Assembly: GCF_000381365.1 (NCBI RefSeq)
Contig: NZ_KB905466.1
Location: 928,693-992,692 of the forward strand
Direction: 5' to 3'
From: Bacteroides salyersiae WAL 10018 = DSM 18765 = JCM 12988
GTDB lineage: Bacteria > Bacteroidota > Bacteroidia > Bacteroidales > Bacteroidaceae
DNA length: 64,000 nt
Below the pieces are notes generated by a model. That model did no database searches, was not told the origin of the DNA, and worked only from the letters and a program-made list of their open reading frames with translations. Both the position numbers and the translations under genes were made by a program. Below, piece by piece: positions 8,299 to 16,638 of the stretch; positions within the stretch are counted from its first letter, which is position 1, and the number at the start of each line of letters is the position of its first letter.

Positions 8299-8991
8299 AT
8301 GCACGTTTTTTATACCCCCGATATACTGACCAAACCGGAACTTCCAGAAGAAGAAGCACAGCACTGCACGCGTGTATTGCGTCTCGGTATAGGTGACGAG
8401 ATTACCCTTACGGATGGTAAAGGCAATTTCTACCGTGCAGAAATCACTGCGGCGACTAATAAGCGTTGTTTAGTAAAACTGATTGAAACCATTCCGCAAG
8501 CACCTCTATGGTCGGGACATTTGCATATTGCCATGGCACCGACCAAGAATATGGACCGCAATGAATGGTTTGCCGAAAAAGCAACAGAGATCGGTTTCGA
8601 TGAACTGACATTTCTTAATTGCCGCTTCTCTGAACGGAAAGTCATCAAAACGGAACGTATCGAGAAAATACTCGTATCTGCCATGAAGCAATCACTGAAA
8701 GCACGTTTGCCTAAATTGAACGAGATGGTGGAATTTGACAAATTCATAGCCCAAGATTATCCGGGACAAAAGTTCATAGCACACTGCTATGAAGGTGAAA
8801 AGCCCCTTTTAAAGGATATACTGGAACCGGGGAAGGACGCTTTAGTACTAATCGGCCCGGAAGGAGACTTCAGTGAAGAGGAAGTCAAAAAAGCGATCGG
8901 GAAAGGTTTCCGCCCTATTAGCTTAGGTAAATCGCGGCTACGAACAGAAACGGCGGCACTGATGGCAACAATGGTAATAAATAGCGATTAG
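8299..8991 (+). CDS. rsmE: 16S rRNA (uracil-1498-N3)-methyltransferase
   Basis: 230 residues, the usual RsmE length. The N-terminal 70 residues are the PUA-like RNA-binding part (HCTRVLRLGIGDEITLTDG). The C-terminal SPOUT domain carries the trefoil-knot motifs LIGPEGDFSEEEV and LGKSRLRTETAALMA, which bind S-adenosylmethionine. RsmE methylates N3 of U1498 in the decoding region of 16S rRNA. It starts 9 bp after the bifunctional nuclease gene and ends the cluster begun by the permease. Confidence 0.95.
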   Translation: MHVFYTPDILTKPELPEEEAQHCTRVLRLGIGDEITLTDGKGNFYRAEITAATNKRCLVKLIETIPQAPLWSGHLHIAMAPTKNMDRNEWFAEKATEIGFDELTFLNCRFSERKVIKTERIEKILVSAMKQSLKARLPKLNEMVEFDKFIAQDYPGQKFIAHCYEGEKPLLKDILEPGKDALVLIGPEGDFSEEEVKKAIGKGFRPISLGKSRLRTETAALMATMVINSD

Positions 8992-9018
8992 CGAGCTGCG
9001 CTATCACTCCGCATGGCA

Positions 9019-9037
9019 CTTATCACTAATCACTATT
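9019..9037 (+). repeat. Intergenic repeat copy (with 23881-23899)
   Basis: CTTATCACTAATCACTATT occurs identically here and at 23881-23899, both just after a gene end. Both are preceded by related AGCGATTAGCGAG-type words. It looks like a small dispersed intergenic repeat. Confidence 0.6.
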
Positions 9038-9070
9038 ACTGAATACTTTTCACTTAAAAAACAAATAATT

Positions 9071-10627
9071 ATGGTAAAGAAGATGATTTCCCGACTTTTA
9101 GTATCAGCAATGCTGATTGTATTCATTGCCGCATGTTCTCAAAAATCGGAATACACAAGTGCCATTCCGGCAGATGCCTCAGCTGTAGCGTCTATCAACC
9201 TAAAGTCTCTCGCTGACAAATCGGGCCTGAAAGACAAAGAAAACGAAGCAGCTAAACAAAAAATGATAGAAGCCTTGAAAAGCGGAACTACGGCGGCCAC
9301 TTTCCAACAATTGGAGAAAGTATTGAACAATCCGAAAGAGTCGGGAATAGATGTGGACGCACCCGTTTACGTCTTCACCTCTCCTTCTTTCCCATACGCA
9401 TCCTTAGTTACCAAAATACTCGACATCGATAAATTGCGTACTTCGCTGGATGTCATGGTAAAAGAGCAGATTTGTCAACCTGTGGAAGAGACTGACGGAT
9501 ATAGCTATGCCGTAGTGGCCAACCAAAACATATTCGCTTTCAACGAAACAACCGCAATGCTCGTGCAAGTAAACCGGAAATCGCAAATGGAAAATGCACA
9601 GAAAGCCATTGGTGAACTGATGAAACAGACTCCCGAAAAGAGTATCGCAGGCAACGCCGGTTTTCAGAAAATGCAGAAACAAAAAGGAGATGTCAACTTC
9701 CTGGCATCATTGGCCGCACTGCCACAAGCATATGCCCGCCAATTAAACATAGGACTGACAAGTATCAAGGTAGATCCCAAAGATATCATGGCCCTCGGCA
9801 ACCTTAATTTTGAAAAAGGAAAAATAGCTCTGCAATTTGAATATTATACAGAAAACGAGGAAGCCAAAGCAATGCTGAAAAAGCAAGAAAAGGCAACTAC
9901 AAAGCTAAACACAACTTTCCTTAAATATTTCCCGGCCTCAACGATTGCATTTATGAACATAGGAGCCAACGGGGAAGAACTATACAATTTATTGCAAGAA
10001 AACGAAGAATTCCGTAATACGGTATCCATTTCCAAAGCGGAAGAAGTAAAGGCATTGTTCGCCTCCTTCAACGGTGACATCTCTGCCGGACTGATCAATA
10101 TAACCATGGGAAAAGACCCGGCTTTCGTAGCATATGCGGATGTGAAAAACGGGAATGCACTGAAAGCACTTTATGACAACAAGAAAGCATTGAATCTGAA
10201 AAGAGGAGAAGACATCGTGCTACTGAGTGATAATGAATATGTGTACAAATCAAGAGCCATGAACATTTTCTTCGGATTCAAAGATAACCAGATGTACGCC
10301 ACCAATGACGAATTACTATACAAAAATATCGGCAAAGCGGCTGATAAGTCGATAAAAGATACCAGTTATGCATCGGACATGAAAGGTAAGAACTTCTTCT
10401 TTGTCATCAATATGGACGCCATTCTCGAACTGCCGATAGTGAAAATGATGACAGGCTTCGGAGGAGAAGAATACCAGACTTATTATAATCTTGCTTCACA
10501 AGTCAGCTATCTGGAAGTGAGCAATGTAAGTGACGGTGTAAGTGAAGTAGATCTTATTCTAAAAAACAAAGATACCAATTCGTTGAAACAAATCGTAGAC
10601 TTCGTCAAGAAGTTTACCGGCATGTAA
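9071..10627 (+). CDS. DUF4836 lipoprotein
   Basis: 518 residues. The N-terminus MVKKMISRLLVSAML ends in a lipobox (IAAC), so Cys22 is probably lipidated. The mature protein begins YTSAIPADASAVASINLKSL, the signature opening of DUF4836 proteins of Bacteroidota. The rest alternates strands and helices and has no recognisable catalytic motif. Its function is not known. It lies 10 bp before the ABC ATPase gene and 79 bp after rsmE, so it may act with the ABC transporter as a surface or periplasmic partner. That link is inferred only from position. Confidence 0.78.
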   Translation: MVKKMISRLLVSAMLIVFIAACSQKSEYTSAIPADASAVASINLKSLADKSGLKDKENEAAKQKMIEALKSGTTAATFQQLEKVLNNPKESGIDVDAPVYVFTSPSFPYASLVTKILDIDKLRTSLDVMVKEQICQPVEETDGYSYAVVANQNIFAFNETTAMLVQVNRKSQMENAQKAIGELMKQTPEKSIAGNAGFQKMQKQKGDVNFLASLAALPQAYARQLNIGLTSIKVDPKDIMALGNLNFEKGKIALQFEYYTENEEAKAMLKKQEKATTKLNTTFLKYFPASTIAFMNIGANGEELYNLLQENEEFRNTVSISKAEEVKALFASFNGDISAGLINITMGKDPAFVAYADVKNGNALKALYDNKKALNLKRGEDIVLLSDNEYVYKSRAMNIFFGFKDNQMYATNDELLYKNIGKAADKSIKDTSYASDMKGKNFFFVINMDAILELPIVKMMTGFGGEEYQTYYNLASQVSYLEVSNVSDGVSEVDLILKNKDTNSLKQIVDFVKKFTGM

Positions 10628-10637
10628 TATTGAAGAT

Positions 10638-11282
10638 ATGAAAAGTATCCACCTGCGGCAGACACTTCCACAAGTGTTTGCCGACCGTAATTCTATCACA
10701 TCGGATATCTGGCATAAAAATGTCGTATTCAGCAAGGGCGAGATGTATCTGATAGAAGCAGCATCCGGAACCGGAAAATCATCGTTATGCAGTTATATTT
10801 ACGGTTACCGGAACGACTACCAGGGGATCATTAATTTCGATGAAACAAATATCAAAGCATATTCAGTGGAGCAATGGGTCAACCTCCGAAAACACTCGCT
10901 GAGTATGCTTTTTCAGGATTTACGCCTGTTTACCGAACTGACGGCACTCGAAAACATCCAGTTGAAGAACAACCTGACCGGCTACAAGAAAAAAAAGGAG
11001 ATCCTTGCACTTTTCGAAACAATGGGTATTGCAGACAAAGTTCATATAAAGGCCGGCAAGTTATCTTTCGGACAACAACAACGGGTGGCCTTTATCCGGG
11101 CGCTCTGCCAGCCTTTCGACTTTATCTTTCTGGACGAGCCAATCAGTCATTTGGACGATTGTAATGGAAAGATCATGAGCAACCTGCTTCTGGAAGAAGC
11201 AGGAAGACAAGAAGCCGGAATCATCGTTACTTCCATCGGGAAACACATCGAATTACCCTATAATCATGTTTTACGCCTGTAA
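10638..11282 (+). CDS. ABC transporter ATP-binding protein
   Basis: 214 residues, a single nucleotide-binding domain. Visible motifs: Walker A AASGTGKSS near residue 46, the signature LSFGQQQ near 142, Walker B FDFIFLDEPISHLDD near 160. The spacing and small size are like LolD/FtsE/MacB-type ATPases that energise FtsX-like permeases. It starts 10 bp after the DUF4836 gene and 12 bp before the permease, so the three form an operon. The switch region ends TSIGKHIELP where a histidine is expected (H-loop), with Ile-Gly before Lys-His, slightly unusual. Confidence 0.85.
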   Translation: MKSIHLRQTLPQVFADRNSITSDIWHKNVVFSKGEMYLIEAASGTGKSSLCSYIYGYRNDYQGIINFDETNIKAYSVEQWVNLRKHSLSMLFQDLRLFTELTALENIQLKNNLTGYKKKKEILALFETMGIADKVHIKAGKLSFGQQQRVAFIRALCQPFDFIFLDEPISHLDDCNGKIMSNLLLEEAGRQEAGIIVTSIGKHIELPYNHVLRL

Positions 11283-11294
11283 TACAACCCAATT

Positions 11295-12497
11295 ATGACA
11301 CTCATCTGGAAGCTTCTTCGCCAACATATCAGCATCGGTCAACTTGCCGGTTTCTTTTTTGCCAACCTCTTTGGCATGATGATCGTATTACTCAGTATAC
11401 AGTTTTATAAAGATATCATCCCGATGTTTACTGAAGGAGACAGCTTTATGAAAAAAGATTATATCATCGTCAGTAAAAGAATCAGTACGTTAGGATCTTT
11501 CGCCGGCAAAAGCAATACCTTCTCTCCGCAAGAAATAAAAGAACTGAAGGAACAGCCTTTCACCGAAGAGATAGGTATCTTTACCCCTTCACAGTTTAAG
11601 GTATCGGCAGGTCTTGGCATGCAGGAAGCCGGTATCCGCCTTTCCACAGATATGTTTTTTGAAGCAGTGCCCGATGAATTTGTCGATGTAAAACTCGACA
11701 AATGGCATTTTGACGAAGAAACGCGCAGCATACCTATTATTATCCCGCGCAATTATTTAAATCTGTATAACTTCGGTTTTGCCCAAAGTCGAAGTCTCCC
11801 CAAGCTTTCGGAAGGTGTAATGAGCCTGGTGCAGATGGATATCACTCTACGTGGTAACGGACAGACAGAGCAATACAAAGGCAACATTGTCGGTTTTTCC
11901 AATCGGTTAAATACGATATTAGTTCCGGAGTCCTTTATGGCATGGGCCAATAATAACTTTGCACCGGAAAAAGAAGCACAACCGGCACGTCTTATTGTTG
12001 AAGTCGGTAACCCTGCAGATGCTTCTATCGCCAAATACTTCCAACAAAAAGGTTATGAAACGGAAGACGGAAAACTGGATACCGGAAAAACCACTTACTT
12101 TTTGCGCCTAATCGTAGGCATTGTGCTCGGTGTCGGTTTATTCATCAGTATTCTGTCCTTTTATATCCTGATGCTAAGCATCTTCCTTCTTCTTCAAAAA
12201 AATACGACTAAGTTGGAAAACCTGCTACTGATAGGATATAGCCCTGCACGCGTAGCACGCCCTTATCAAGTCTTAACTTTAGGGCTGAACACCATTGTAC
12301 TGGCCATCTCTCTCTGTTTGGTCGCCTGGATACGACATTCCTATACCGGTGCACTCTATCTATTGTTTCCACAACTGGAAATCGGATCGCTTTGGCCGGC
12401 CGTCAGCGTAGGCGTCTTCCTGTTTATCATTGTATCTGTCATCAATATTCTGGCAATCAGAAGAAAGATACTATCGATCTGGATGCATAAATCCTGA
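11295..12497 (+). CDS. FtsX/MacB-like ABC transporter permease
   Basis: 400 residues. One membrane segment near residues 18-38, then a periplasmic domain of about 230 residues, then three membrane segments (about 270-298, 330-350, 365-388): the four-helix FtsX/MacB topology. Such proteins are mechanotransmission machines acting on lipoproteins or periplasmic complexes rather than classic importers. It follows the ATPase by 12 bp and ends the DUF4836-ATPase-permease unit. The cargo is unknown; lipoprotein handling is one possibility. Confidence 0.78.
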   Translation: MTLIWKLLRQHISIGQLAGFFFANLFGMMIVLLSIQFYKDIIPMFTEGDSFMKKDYIIVSKRISTLGSFAGKSNTFSPQEIKELKEQPFTEEIGIFTPSQFKVSAGLGMQEAGIRLSTDMFFEAVPDEFVDVKLDKWHFDEETRSIPIIIPRNYLNLYNFGFAQSRSLPKLSEGVMSLVQMDITLRGNGQTEQYKGNIVGFSNRLNTILVPESFMAWANNNFAPEKEAQPARLIVEVGNPADASIAKYFQQKGYETEDGKLDTGKTTYFLRLIVGIVLGVGLFISILSFYILMLSIFLLLQKNTTKLENLLLIGYSPARVARPYQVLTLGLNTIVLAISLCLVAWIRHSYTGALYLLFPQLEIGSLWPAVSVGVFLFIIVSVINILAIRRKILSIWMHKS

Positions 12498-12834
12498 TGT
12501 CTCCCGAGTATGGGTGATCCCCGAGTATGGATAATATTCCATCTCCATTGAGGATATGAATAGATAAGTTACTAACAATAGGATATAAACATCTTTTCCT
12601 TAGGAGAAAAACATCTTCGTATCCTATTCTAATCTATAACCGCAACTTTTGGTTTTACATCCAAAAGTTTTAGTTATACAATTACAAGTTTTAGTTTTAT
12701 AACCAGAACTTTCGGTTATAGATTTTCTCTAACCTTAAACAACTTTATTACCGAAGGAAAGGTACTTCATAAAGGAAGAAATAGGATTTACAAATATATG
12801 TTCTACAAGGGTAGATCCCCACAGCTTCATCACA
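12498..12834. repeat. Gene-free spacer with structured AT-rich repeats
   Basis: 337 bp with no coding signal. A direct repeat CCCGAGTATGG occurs at 12503-12513 and 12520-12530. From 12632 to 12725 there are four degenerate ~20-bp units of the type AAnTTTTnGTTnTA. They fold into a long imperfect hairpin (12635-12652 against 12661-12678, loop 12653-12660) and a second hairpin (TATAACC at 12698-12704 with GGTTATA at 12714-12720). No T-run follows, so it is not a simple terminator. Confidence 0.6.
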
Positions 12835-13585
12835 CTACTCTGTATACTGATTAATGGTTGTTACATATCGGCAAACTTTTCCATTTCTATCCACACCTTC
12901 AATAACGACATCTTCCGGAGAGGTGCTGTCCGGAGTATATGAGTTGCTTGTAACAGACAGCAGAAAGTACAATGCCCTCAGGACGGACAGGAGGGAGATC
13001 AAAGCGCTTGATGACATGATCGGATGAGGTGAGAATGGCATGATAAGATTCCCCAGCTACCGGAGTCAAAGTAAATGATCCCATTCCGTCGTGCTCAGAG
13101 CAGATATGCATAAGAGTATCTCCACGCGCATTCAACACGTATCCGGCTGCTTCCCTCGACAGTCCGTCCGCTCCCAGGATTTTGAATGCTATGTTCTGAA
13201 GCAGAACAGGCGACAACGGGCCTCCCTCCGGGAAAAAAGCAGCATCAAAATCATTGGAAAACACCGGTAGATAAAAAGTCCTCCGATAGATATACTCAGG
13301 GCTGTCGAATTTCACTTCAATCCTTCTCCGTCCCGGCTCTTTAATCCGGCTGAGCAATATATATATTCGTCCGTAATCGTCGGTTTTCTCTCTTCCGCGC
13401 TTTTGTGAAGTATCGATATTTCACCGGTATATTACTTAACGCCTTGCTTCCGCTACGGGTAAAAAAGAAACGATACTGTCCGGGGTGCTTTGTGCCGGAA
13501 GTGTCCGAGAATAGACCAACCATAATTGAATAGAAAAGACAACAACCAAATACCGGCTCGCTTTAACAGAAATATATTTTTTCAT
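12835..13585 (-). pseudogene. Remnant of a secreted MG2/carboxypeptidase-regulatory-like surface protein
   Basis: From the ATG at 13585 the frame gives a signal peptide (MKKYISVKAS ... VVVFSIQLWLVYSRTLPAQS), then runs into stops at about 13440 (TAA) and 13421 (TGA). The same frame then reopens to encode YGRIYILLSRIKEPGRRR, the strongly family-like FFPEGG region, GMGSFTLTP and YHAILTSSD, and shifts frame near 12960-13030 to a C-terminal tail ending INQYTE. Intact relatives in Bacteroides, as I recall them, are about 800 residues. Here the signal peptide is joined directly to mid-protein sequence, so a large internal deletion plus later decay is likely. The start overlaps the preceding stop (ATGA). 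Confidence 0.7.
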
Positions 13586-14106
13586 CGTAACTTATCTTTC
13601 TTTGATCTACTTTTTTTCTTCATTAGCTTACTAAGCTTCGTTCTTTTGTTCGCTTTATAAACTCTTTTATATCTTGGATCGTTGTCATTTAGAATGAAAC
13701 GATCTCCGGTAAACTCTATTATTTCATAAACAGACAAAATATTCTTACCGGACAATGTCACCCAGTAACGTCCGCGTTTCATATTACCAACTTTCTCATG
13801 TTCAAAAACAGAAGGAACAGAATCAGAAAGATAATAAGGATAAGTCCCCCAATAGCTACATTCGTATTCATTAGGATAATGAGTAGCATAGAATGGATTG
13901 TTGCTCCGTCCATAAGCCAAAATAGAAACCGAATCTTTATCAAAATGATAATAGATTAGAAAATTAGTATTTACTTGCCATATCCAATCCCGACGAGTCA
14001 AGGCTTTCAAAGTCAGTTCTCTTTGTGTTTGGGCATGCAAACTTAGGCTGCAAAAACACAGTGTACAGACAGCCATTAAAAAGATAAATATTTTAATACT
14101 TTTCAT
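13582..14106 (-). CDS. Small exported protein of unknown function, paralogue 3
   Basis: 174 residues from the ATG at 14106. Residues 1-26 are a signal peptide (FLMAVCTLCFCSLSLHAQ). The mature part has RRDWIWQ, then YYLSDSVPSVFE, GRYWVTLSG and VYEIIEF, ending in a very basic tail (KKKSRSKKDK). It is clearly related to the gene at 14709-15212: the signal peptides are almost identical and both share DWIWQ. The alternating strand pattern suggests a small beta-barrel or lipocalin-like fold, which is inference. The start codon overlaps the stop of the preceding gene and its own stop overlaps the next start, so translation is coupled on both sides. No function can be named. Confidence 0.72.
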   Translation of the reverse strand: MKSIKIFIFLMAVCTLCFCSLSLHAQTQRELTLKALTRRDWIWQVNTNFLIYYHFDKDSVSILAYGRSNNPFYATHYPNEYECSYWGTYPYYLSDSVPSVFEHEKVGNMKRGRYWVTLSGKNILSVYEIIEFTGDRFILNDNDPRYKRVYKANKRTKLSKLMKKKSRSKKDKLR

Positions 14107-14600
14107 CAAGGGTTTATTTTAAGTTGTTCCCGTACCTTCTTTTTCATTTTACTTATAAACCTCTTTTTCTCTGCTGTATAGACAACGGGATGCCCTCCCC
14201 CGATACTTCTATGCAAAGAGTCCAAACAAAGCCTTATTACAAGAGAATCGGATGTTAATTTCATTATTTCAAAGACATCCGTGTCCCGTCTTCCTCTTTC
14301 CACAATATATTTTCCATTCTTCACCATCCCGACACTATCCTCTTGATAGGAGCGTACAATTGTATCAGAAAGATAATAATCACGGCATCCACTTAACTCT
14401 TCCTGCTTAGAAAAGAAAGTACTACATTGCTCTCTTTGATCATATTGCTCATACACAAGACTACCTATCCTGAAAGCTTCTTTATATACCCAATACTTAT
14501 TTTGCAATAAATCCATTGTTGTAGGAGCAGGTTTCTGAGCACACAAAAGTGTCCCTATCCACAAATTTCCAACTAACAACAGTAAAGCTTTATAATTCAT
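14106..14600 (-). CDS. Small exported protein of unknown function, paralogue 2
   Basis: 164 residues. Residues 1-21 are a signal peptide (LLLLVGNLWIGTLLCAQ). The mature part shares the pattern of its neighbours: a YW near the start, CRDYYLSDTIV, a glycine-rich turn KNGKYIVERG, and DVFEIMKLTSDSLVIR, with a basic C-terminus. It is the most divergent of the three tandem copies and has four extra cysteines. Its TGA overlaps the ATG of the next gene (ATGA at 14106). It begins 108 bp downstream of paralogue 1. No known family is recognised with confidence. Confidence 0.7.
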   Translation of the reverse strand: MNYKALLLLVGNLWIGTLLCAQKPAPTTMDLLQNKYWVYKEAFRIGSLVYEQYDQREQCSTFFSKQEELSGCRDYYLSDTIVRSYQEDSVGMVKNGKYIVERGRRDTDVFEIMKLTSDSLVIRLCLDSLHRSIGGGHPVVYTAEKKRFISKMKKKVREQLKINP

Positions 14601-14708
14601 TTTGTTCTATTTTTGAAAATATTAATTTCATCAAAGATAGCCCTGAAAGATTCTTTCAAGCAATCATCTTCAGGGGCTATCACTTTAAGATCAGTTTTTA
14701 ATAATTTA

Positions 14709-15212
14709 TCATTTTCTATCTACCATTTTTTTCAACTCTTTCTTTTTAATTGCCCTATAGAATGTTTCATTTTTTGAGTAATTATCTCTTAGGACAAGAC
14801 TATCCTGATCAATTTTTACTATCTCAAGAACAGATGACATAATAATTCCTCTTGTAGATAACACCAAATAGTGCCCTCGTTTCGTATTATTAACTTTATC
14901 ATATTCAAAAACGGTAGGAATAGAGTCTGAAAGATGATAAGGATGAGACTCGGAGTGAATACTATTATATTTATTTGGAATATGAGTATTAAACCTCCAA
15001 CTCCAACTGCTACGACTATACATTGTTGCAGTAACAGTCTTTTTATCAAAATGCATATAAATAAACATGTTATCAGAACATTGCCATATCCAATCCCGAT
15101 GAGTCAAACTTCTGATAGTTGTTTTTCCTGTTTCTTGGGCATCTAAATTTAGACTACAAAAACACAGTGTACAAACAGCCATCAAAAAGATAAATATTTT
15201 AAAATCCTTCAT
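14709..15212 (-). CDS. Small exported protein of unknown function, paralogue 1
   Basis: 167 residues from the ATG at 15212 (a TTG one codon upstream is less likely). The signal peptide FLMAVCTLCFCSLNLDAQ is nearly the same as in paralogue 3. The mature part has THRDWIWQ, PYHLSDSIPTVFE, KRGHYLVLS and LEIVKIDQDSLVLRD. The near-identical leader and DWIWQ motif point to a recent tandem duplication with 13582-14106. It starts 7 bp after the stop of the C39-like peptidase gene, so it belongs to the same transcription unit. It may be a partner, substrate or inhibitor of that peptidase; this is only inferred from position. Confidence 0.72.
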   Translation of the reverse strand: MKDFKIFIFLMAVCTLCFCSLNLDAQETGKTTIRSLTHRDWIWQCSDNMFIYMHFDKKTVTATMYSRSSWSWRFNTHIPNKYNSIHSESHPYHLSDSIPTVFEYDKVNNTKRGHYLVLSTRGIIMSSVLEIVKIDQDSLVLRDNYSKNETFYRAIKKKELKKMVDRK

Positions 15213-15219
15213 CAAAAAT

Positions 15220-16095
15220 TTATTTTAAATTAGATATACTAAAATAATAATCGCCTAAGAAAAAAGACTCTGGAGCTTCTCTCCAATGTCCGACTTCAGG
15301 ATCCATATAGATGAGATCGCCATTCGTATGATATCCTATCACTAATACATTATGTGCAGAATTAGCCATTTCTGAAGGGATATCCACCATAACAACATCA
15401 CCTCTATCAATGGAACTCTTAAAATCGGAAAAAGGATTCAACTCGAAGTTCTCTCCTACAAAATCTGCCAATAAGGATAATTCTACACCTCCTGTTTCAG
15501 TATTAAAATAAGTATCAATAGTAATATCAAATCTCCCTTTGGAATTTGCCAAATTTATATATTCTTGAATAAGCTGTCCTTCTTTCTTTATATTAATGTG
15601 ATCTCCAAAAATTCTATAAATTAATTCCATTACAGCAACAACACATCCATTAGGCAACTGTTTCTCCATCGTTGCCGGCAATTTTCCAACCACAATTTTA
15701 TCTCCAACTTTAGATTCAAAATCTTTTCCTTTTGCAGGTGGAGTAAGTGGAGGAGGATTATACCCTCCGGAACCGCCATCATGAGGTTCATTTATATATC
15801 CGTCATTATCATGATTATAGCCATCCTCGTTATTATTAGGATAGTTATCGTCAGGGTGCTCTACCCAGCCACCACCAGGAGGATAATCCCCCCAATCCGG
15901 TTTAGGATCAGGTGTCACAATTATATCCGGGAATGTTCCTCCATCATAGAGCGGATCATCTTCCATTCCAGCACGCGTAGCAGGTGGAGTATAGAGTTGA
16001 GGAGTTACCTCGTACCGTGCAGGTATTGATCGGAAAACCAATCTGTCAGCATCCGGAAAATCATCCCACCGTTTTTTACGTATTTTGCTTACCAC
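15220..16095 (-). CDS. C39-like cysteine peptidase domain, probable 3' part of a split gene
   Basis: 291 residues if a GTG at 16095 is used; the open frame extends back to 16158 and encodes FHDLNGKFVNGWKYERGK before it. A Pro/Gly/Asp/Asn-rich linker (about 40-115) precedes a papain-like C39-type domain: cysteine in LPNGCVVAVM near 149, histidine in AHNVLVIGY near 248, aspartate in YMDPEVG near 262. This is the catalytic triad order of the family. No ATG or ribosome-binding site fits, and there is no signal peptide. Together with 16142-16588 it looks like one secreted lipoprotein-peptidase broken near 16147-16160. Whether it is still translated by reinitiation is unknown. Confidence 0.6.
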   Translation of the reverse strand: MVSKIRKKRWDDFPDADRLVFRSIPARYEVTPQLYTPPATRAGMEDDPLYDGGTFPDIIVTPDPKPDWGDYPPGGGWVEHPDDNYPNNNEDGYNHDNDGYINEPHDGGSGGYNPPPLTPPAKGKDFESKVGDKIVVGKLPATMEKQLPNGCVVAVMELIYRIFGDHINIKKEGQLIQEYINLANSKGRFDITIDTYFNTETGGVELSLLADFVGENFELNPFSDFKSSIDRGDVVMVDIPSEMANSAHNVLVIGYHTNGDLIYMDPEVGHWREAPESFFLGDYYFSISNLK

Positions 16096-16141
16096 TTTTC
16101 CTCTTTCATATTTCCATCCGTTTACAAATTTACCATTTAAA

Positions 16142-16588
16142 TCATGGAATAATAATAGTCATCAAAAATCCTGTTTCTGTATTCGTTTTATAGTTTTTCA
16201 TATATACAAAACGAGTATATGAACGACGATATTTCCATTCTTTTGTCTGTTGATAGAAATCCCAATTCTCTTTCGTCACAAAATCCTGACATACACGATC
16301 CGTTAAATCTACATCTACAACTAATAAAGAATCATTCCGGTTTATAGCGTAAAATTCCCAACTGGGACTATCTGATAGAACCGGAATAGGATTCACATCA
16401 AGATTATCACTACGGGTTTCCATTCCGTGAGCAATCTGTTGCTGGTTATACCAGTTTCTCGCAATATCAAGATCTGACTTTATATCGATATCCCTTGATT
16501 TATTTGTCAAGATATCGTAGTCCTCCGTACATGCACACAATAGTAGTATGATTAAAGATACTCCTTTTAAATTTTTTAAATGATTCAT
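16142..16588 (-). CDS. Lipoprotein, probable 5' part of the split C39-like peptidase gene
   Basis: 148 residues. The signal peptide MNHLKNLKGVSLIILLLCAC contains a lipobox, so it is an envelope lipoprotein. It reads through WKYRRSYTRFVYMKN and NTETGFLMTIIIP and then stops abruptly at 16142. In relatives I recall, the string GF-MTI is followed by a further segment and then by the DLNGKFVNGW block, which here is in another frame just downstream. The lesion lies at a run of ATT repeats (16148-16156). I read this as a deletion plus frameshift in one ancestral gene, though an assembly error or true two-gene arrangement cannot be excluded. Confidence 0.6.
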   Translation of the reverse strand: MNHLKNLKGVSLIILLLCACTEDYDILTNKSRDIDIKSDLDIARNWYNQQQIAHGMETRSDNLDVNPIPVLSDSPSWEFYAINRNDSLLVVDVDLTDRVCQDFVTKENWDFYQQTKEWKYRRSYTRFVYMKNYKTNTETGFLMTIIIP

Positions 16589-16638
16589 GTTTTTATTTTT
16601 AATTAATTATATATTAAAATTACAATCTCCTGATTACA

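Noticed and set aside
12503..12530. CRISPR-like repeat
   Set aside because: Only two 11-bp copies with a 6-bp spacer and no cas genes.
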